NCBI RefSeq assembly: GCF_016902415.1
Contig: NZ_JACJLV010000012.1
Coordinates: forward strand, 1-64,000
From: Mordavella massiliensis
GTDB taxonomy: Bacteria; Bacillota; Clostridia; Lachnospirales; Lachnospiraceae
Reading direction: 5' to 3'
Length of the DNA: 64,000 bases
This document shows, in pieces, positions 61,044 to 64,000 of the stretch; within the stretch, counting starts at the first letter, position 1, and each line of letters opens with the position of its first letter. A program made the position numbers and the translations under genes. A model generated the notes under the pieces. That model made no database searches. It saw only the letters and a program-made list of their open reading frames with translations, and was not told the origin of the DNA.

Positions 61044-62030
61044 ATGGCGTCAATCAGGATCCGTACAGAGGATATGAAATATTTCTATACGGATCTGATC
61101 AATGAACTGGTGCAGGATCCGGCGGAGAAACTGAAGGTGTTTGATAAGAACAGTCCGTATCTTCCCACCAGAAAGATCGGGAAAAATAATCCAAAAGCAG
61201 AGGAGATACGGATCGATAATTTTCTCCGGCAGGAGTGGAACAACATGGTAGACCGGGCGATAGTGGAAGGTGTGACCGAAGAGGAACTGCGCTTTGCAAA
61301 GAAAAAAGAGATCACAGATCCGGCGGCAGAATTCATCCGAAGGTCAGGGTGGAAACCGGAGATTTTCCGGACAATCCTGCAAAAGGCGATTGGAAAGTTG
61401 CGAGGCTTTATCCAATATATCAAAGAACTCCGGAATGCAGAATATGACGAGAATGGACAGCCAATATTTCACCGTGACCTGAAATTTGATGTGACGCCGA
61501 CGCCGCTGCCGGAGATTGCAAAAGGGAAAAGACCATCTTCAGCAGCGCAGGAAGCAGAAGTAATGAGGCTGGATAACATTCTGCAGAAGATGAAGAAAGC
61601 AGAGCAGAGGATCTATGCTGTCGAGAAAGTTCTGATCCGGCTGGAGAAAGAACGGCAGAATATTGACGGGAAATGGTTTCACGGAAAAGAAAAGAAGGAG
61701 CTGGATCAGAAGATTGCCGGAAAACAGCAGGAACTGAAAAAAGCGAAGGCTACACTCGCCGGAATACCTGGACTGCATGGATATGAAAATGCGCTGGCAG
61801 TGAAAAAAGCATATACAGCTGCAACAAAGGAACTGGAAGAAATCCGCAACAGGCAGAAAGAATGGGATCAGAAAAGTGTTCCGGAAAAACAGTATCTGGT
61901 GATCCGAAGTAATAAGCCGGAACAGAGGGCAGAGCGGCAAAGTGTACTGGAACAGCTGGATAAAAGGAAAAGGGAGATGGAAAAGAGGCAGCGAACAAAG
62001 AAACGGGGATATGACAGAGATTGTCTGTAA
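61044..62030 (+). CDS. Coiled-coil protein, possible relaxase C-terminal remnant
   Basis: The frame is open from TTG 61008; ATG 61044 gives about 328 residues. It is highly charged, with Lys/Glu heptad-like stretches around 180-300 (MKKAEQRIYAVEKVLIRLEK, then KELDQKIAGKQQELKKAK) and a basic end KRQRTKKRGYDRD. I do not recognise a domain with certainty. The general look recalls C-terminal parts of mobilisation proteins of the MobL type, which would make it a fragment lacking the catalytic N-terminus. No clear ribosome site precedes either start, consistent with a truncated gene. It begins the accessory segment. Confidence 0.45.
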   Translation: MASIRIRTEDMKYFYTDLINELVQDPAEKLKVFDKNSPYLPTRKIGKNNPKAEEIRIDNFLRQEWNNMVDRAIVEGVTEEELRFAKKKEITDPAAEFIRRSGWKPEIFRTILQKAIGKLRGFIQYIKELRNAEYDENGQPIFHRDLKFDVTPTPLPEIAKGKRPSSAAQEAEVMRLDNILQKMKKAEQRIYAVEKVLIRLEKERQNIDGKWFHGKEKKELDQKIAGKQQELKKAKATLAGIPGLHGYENALAVKKAYTAATKELEEIRNRQKEWDQKSVPEKQYLVIRSNKPEQRAERQSVLEQLDKRKREMEKRQRTKKRGYDRDCL

Positions 62031-62042
62031 AAAAAATAGCAG

Positions 62043-62071
62043 TTGAAATAGAACGGATGTTCTGATAAAAT
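62043..62071 (+). promoter_or_regulatory. Toxin promoter
   Basis: TTGAAA at 62043-62048, a 17-base spacer and TAAAAT at 62066-62071. The transcript would start near 62078, about 108 bases before the small membrane peptide gene. Confidence 0.75.
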
Positions 62072-62185
62072 CAAATCAGGCACTGCCAGAGAACGGTAGG
62101 CGGTTAGTCCTTCGACAGAGGGACTGAACCCTCTGATTACATAGAAATCTCTGCAAAGAGAAATCTTGGAAAGGAGGGCGAACTT

Positions 62186-62278
62186 ATGAGTGATTTCGAA
62201 ATGCTCTCCATCGTTTTGATGATACTTGGTATTGTCGTTACAATCTTGATAGCGTATATAGATCACACAAAAAAGTAA
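62186..62278 (+). CDS. Type I holin-like toxin peptide, 30 aa
   Basis: The 30-residue peptide has one membrane segment (LSIVLMILGIVVTILIAYI) between an acidic N-terminus (MSDFE) and a basic end (DHTKK). This is the typical layout of the holin-like/TxpA-type toxins of Firmicutes, which depolarise the membrane when overproduced. GGAAAGGAGGGCG gives a very strong ribosome site. The stop codon lies in the stem of a bidirectional terminator, and a convergent promoter 90 bases downstream would make an antisense RNA. Too short to be found by standard gene callers. Confidence 0.82.
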   Translation: MSDFEMLSIVLMILGIVVTILIAYIDHTKK

Positions 62279-62312
62279 CCGCCCCTCAGCCAAAGTGTGC
62301 GGTTACTTTTTT
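62269..62312. terminator. Bidirectional terminator shared by toxin and antitoxin
   Basis: AGTAACCGC (62274-62282) pairs with GCGGTTACT (62299-62307). Six T follow on the plus strand, and six A precede it, which become six T on the minus strand. It can end both convergent transcripts, which overlap here. Confidence 0.88.
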
Positions 62313-62361
62313 GTAACTAATTCATTTTTGGACTAACCGCTTATCGGTAGTGCCTATTTCT
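62269..62361 (-). ncRNA. Predicted antisense RNA antitoxin
   Basis: The minus-strand promoter TTGACA-17-TAATAT places the start near 62361, and the shared hairpin ends it near 62269, giving about 93 bases. It would overlap the 3' end and terminator of the toxin mRNA. The RNA is deduced from promoter and terminator only. Confidence 0.65.
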
Positions 62362-62367
62362 ATATTT

Positions 62368-62396
62368 ATATTAGCAAAGAGAGGAGAGAATGTCAA
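62368..62396 (-). promoter_or_regulatory. Antitoxin RNA promoter
   Basis: On the minus strand TTGACA (62396-62391) and TAATAT (62373-62368) are 17 bases apart. The perfect -35 box makes it stronger than the toxin promoter, as expected for an antitoxin RNA. Confidence 0.78.
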
Positions 62397-62499
62397 ATTA
62401 TTTAAGAGTAAAGGTTAGTAAAGCTAGGAATTGAAGGAATCTATAAGATTTGATACAATGATAATATTATGAAAAGTGTAGTAGGGAGGGGCGGAAATA

Positions 62500-62782
62500 A
62501 TGGCAGGATATATTATGACCATCGGAGCAGCAGAATATTTAGAACTTTTTTATGCTGTTGGGAAAAACGGTAAACCAAGAAAAAAACCAAAGAATAAAGC
62601 GAGTTCTAAAGCAGAAGGTGAATCCATGGCAAAGAAATATGCTTTGGAAACATGCAATGGAAGAAACATTGAGTAATATTTTTGAGGAAGAAGATAATTA
62701 ATCATTCCATTCAAAGAATATAGATGCAAAAATTCCAAAACATCAAAAAGATGTATTGAATGATGTTTTAAAGATGTTTTGA
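62500..62782 (+). pseudogene. Decayed small ORF before the AAA ATPase
   Basis: ATG 62500 behind GGGAGGGGCG opens 58 codons (MAGYIMTIGAAEYLELFYAV, then a basic Lys/Pro/Asn stretch). Around 62641-62647 a one-base frame change would join MAKKYA to WKHAMEETLSNIFEEEDN. The TAA there at 62699 is followed in the same frame by 27 further sense codons (to KDVLNDVLKMF) before the TGA at 62782. This reads as a protein of about 95 residues broken by one frameshift and one nonsense change. The alternative is a genuine 58-aa protein. No family is recognised. Confidence 0.45.
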
Positions 62783-62864
62783 GAAATCAGATAATTTAAC
62801 CTTTGATTTATTTCTTTGAGAAAGCATTAGCTTTTATATATCCCGTACAAAAATCAGGTGACAA

Positions 62865-62892
62865 TTGCAACGGTGTCTGATTATGGTATAAA
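62865..62892 (+). promoter_or_regulatory. Candidate promoter of the AAA ATPase gene
   Basis: TTGCAA at 62865-62870 and TATAAA at 62887-62892 with a 16-base spacer, 77 bases before the ATPase start. Confidence 0.55.
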
Positions 62893-62968
62893 AGTTTTCT
62901 TAGAAATAGTCATTATCGGATGTGTGATTAAAACTGAGCGTAAGATAAATATAAGAAGGTGTTATAAA

Positions 62969-64000
62969 TTGTATATAAAGAAACTGGTTTATGAAAATGT
63001 GGGACCAATCGAACGAGTGGATATTATGCCATCTTTTACTGCGGATGGCAATCCCAAACCTATACTTTTAGTGGGGGAAAATGGCACGGGAAAGTCCACG
63101 ATTCTTTCTAACATTGTTGACGCATTCTATGAGATGGCAGGACAAGCCTATGGAGACGCATGGGAGTCTATTGACAATGGGCATCAATATTATAAATCAA
63201 TTCGTCCAGCGGATATCCACGTTGGACAAACGAGCATGTTTTCCTGTATTCAGTTTCAGAACAAAAGACAAGAGGATGTATATCTATGTAAATGTGGAGA
63301 CTTGACAAAAGAAAATATTCAAGAAAAATTAGATGGAATTTTATTAGATAAGCTTTCTTGGAAACAGGAAAATAATTTCAAAGGAACAACAGTAGATAAA
63401 GCGAAAGCTGAAAAGATTTTCCGGGAAAATGTTATTTGCTATTTTGGACCTGATCGGTATGAGAAACCTGCGTGGTTGGGAGAAAAATACTATCAAGATA
63501 CCGACTCGCTACATATAAAAATTAGTGAACGGATAAAGGATAGTCTAGAGAACCGAATAAATGTTAAAAATGTTACGGAAACAAATCTTCAATGGTTATT
63601 GGATGTAATTGCTGATTCTCGAGCAGATATTTCCAATAGTAATGGCCTGTCTATAGTACATGTTAGAATGGATGATTTACTTTTGCTGGGTGCAGCAAGA
63701 AAAAATCTTGAAACTATTATGAGCAGAATTCTCGGCATAAATGTGTACTTTAGTTTGAATTTTAGAAACGCCAGAGGATCGCGGTTTAGAATTTTGAGGG
63801 AAAATGACGATAGCATCGTTGCGCCGTCTCTAGACGCACTTTCCACAGGACAAATTGCAATGTTTAATACATTTGCTACAATCATTCGTTATGCTGATAA
63901 TAATGATATTAATCAGAGTATTCATCTAGATAGGATTACAGGAATAGTTGTTATTGACGAAATAGAGCTTCATTTGCATACAAATTTGCAAAAAGAAGTT
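62969..64000 (+). CDS. AAA/SMC-like ATPase, N-terminal part (cut by window end)
   Basis: The frame is open to the last base and gives at least 344 residues. An N-terminal beta segment (LYIKKLVYENVGPIERVDI) leads into Walker A LLVGENGTGKSTILSNI. Then come CYFGPDRYEKPAW, an ABC-like LSTGQIAMFNTFATII and Walker B IVVIDEIELHLH. This is the RecF/OLD-like ATPase layout seen in many antiphage systems, where a nuclease domain or partner gene follows. The start is TTG with AGAAGGTG upstream; no ATG fits. Codon use and AT content differ from the rest of the window, suggesting acquisition. The C-terminus and any partner gene lie beyond the window. Confidence 0.8.
   Translation, partial: MYIKKLVYENVGPIERVDIMPSFTADGNPKPILLVGENGTGKSTILSNIVDAFYEMAGQAYGDAWESIDNGHQYYKSIRPADIHVGQTSMFSCIQFQNKRQEDVYLCKCGDLTKENIQEKLDGILLDKLSWKQENNFKGTTVDKAKAEKIFRENVICYFGPDRYEKPAWLGEKYYQDTDSLHIKISERIKDSLENRINVKNVTETNLQWLLDVIADSRADISNSNGLSIVHVRMDDLLLLGAARKNLETIMSRILGINVYFSLNFRNARGSRFRILRENDDSIVAPSLDALSTGQIAMFNTFATIIRYADNNDINQSIHLDRITGIVVIDEIELHLHTNLQKEV

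Larger units (their letters stand above)
62079..62354. repeat. Inverted repeat flanking the toxin-antitoxin locus
   Basis: The left arm reads GGCACTGCC, a gap, then GCGGTTAGTCC (62079-62110). The right arm is its inverse, GGACTAACCGC then GGTAGTGCC (62330-62354). Both predicted transcripts of the locus therefore start with nearly the same sequence. Confidence 0.75.

Noticed and set aside
62550-62738. 62-aa minus-strand open frame in the accessory region
   Set aside because: No ribosome site and antisense to the decayed ORF; AT-rich DNA gives such frames by chance.
63589-63885. 98-aa minus-strand open frame
   Set aside because: It is antisense to the AAA ATPase frame, which contains Walker A and B motifs.

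Overview
The window looks like the chromosome of a Gram-positive, anaerobic Clostridia member, most likely Lachnospiraceae. The support is strong AGGAGG ribosome sites, class-III glutamine synthetase, class-II Firmicute-type GalT, a two-gene SUF system with short SufC and SufB, a T-box leader, a PASTA kinase cluster, and a MurE with the DNPR motif (meso-DAP peptidoglycan). The genus cannot be fixed from the sequence alone. Base composition is moderately GC-rich until about 61 kb. The last 1.6 kb is clearly more AT-rich.

Layout. 0-4.3 kb: an HD hydrolase, then an ArsR-type regulator with a three-gene ABC-2 exporter behind a consensus promoter and a palindrome. 4.3-8.2 kb: CapA-like protein and MFS transporter (minus strand), divergent from an AraC regulator. 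8.2-10.7 kb: thiS-thiF-thiG-thiE behind a structured leader, with no thiH. 10.8-14.4 kb: fba, glnN and a HAAS/DUF1700 protein. 14.7-18.1 kb: a short Asn-rich ORF, an RNA methyltransferase, rdgB, a phosphodiesterase and seven tRNAs. 18.2-20.9 kb: minimal SUF pair and a membrane protein. 20.9-34.2 kb: carbon and transport genes (xylB, SNF transporter, esterase, AIM24 protein, second class-II aldolase plus PfkB kinase, galK-galT, mtnA, EamA, pepT). 34.3-47.6 kb: a long housekeeping run murE-priA-def-fmt-yugP-rsmB-rlmN-prpC-prkC-rsgA-rpe-thiN. 47.6-59.7 kb: ychF, lgt-nagA, a DUF5714 protein, a tyrosine T-box controlling a DUF3267 protein and tyrS, a set of three zinc-ribbon proteins, a flavin reductase-like protein, GH13 and MATE. 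60-60.9 kb: rplM-rpsI. 61-64 kb: an accessory segment.

Two palindromic intergenic repeat families run through the chromosomal part. Family A (five copies) has a GGGACGTAGACC hairpin, with two 22-bp degenerate units next to it. Family B (four copies) has a GGGGACGGGGG hairpin. They sit against gene 3' ends and in places supply the last codons and the stop of the neighbouring gene. They resemble REP/RAYT-type elements and probably also act as transcript ends.

The accessory segment beyond rpsI holds a coiled-coil ORF possibly from a mobile element, a compact type I toxin-antitoxin locus with convergent promoters and a bidirectional terminator, a decayed small gene, and the N-terminal part of an AAA/SMC-like ATPase cut by the window edge. 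This is the most likely place for an undescribed system, but its remaining genes lie outside the window.
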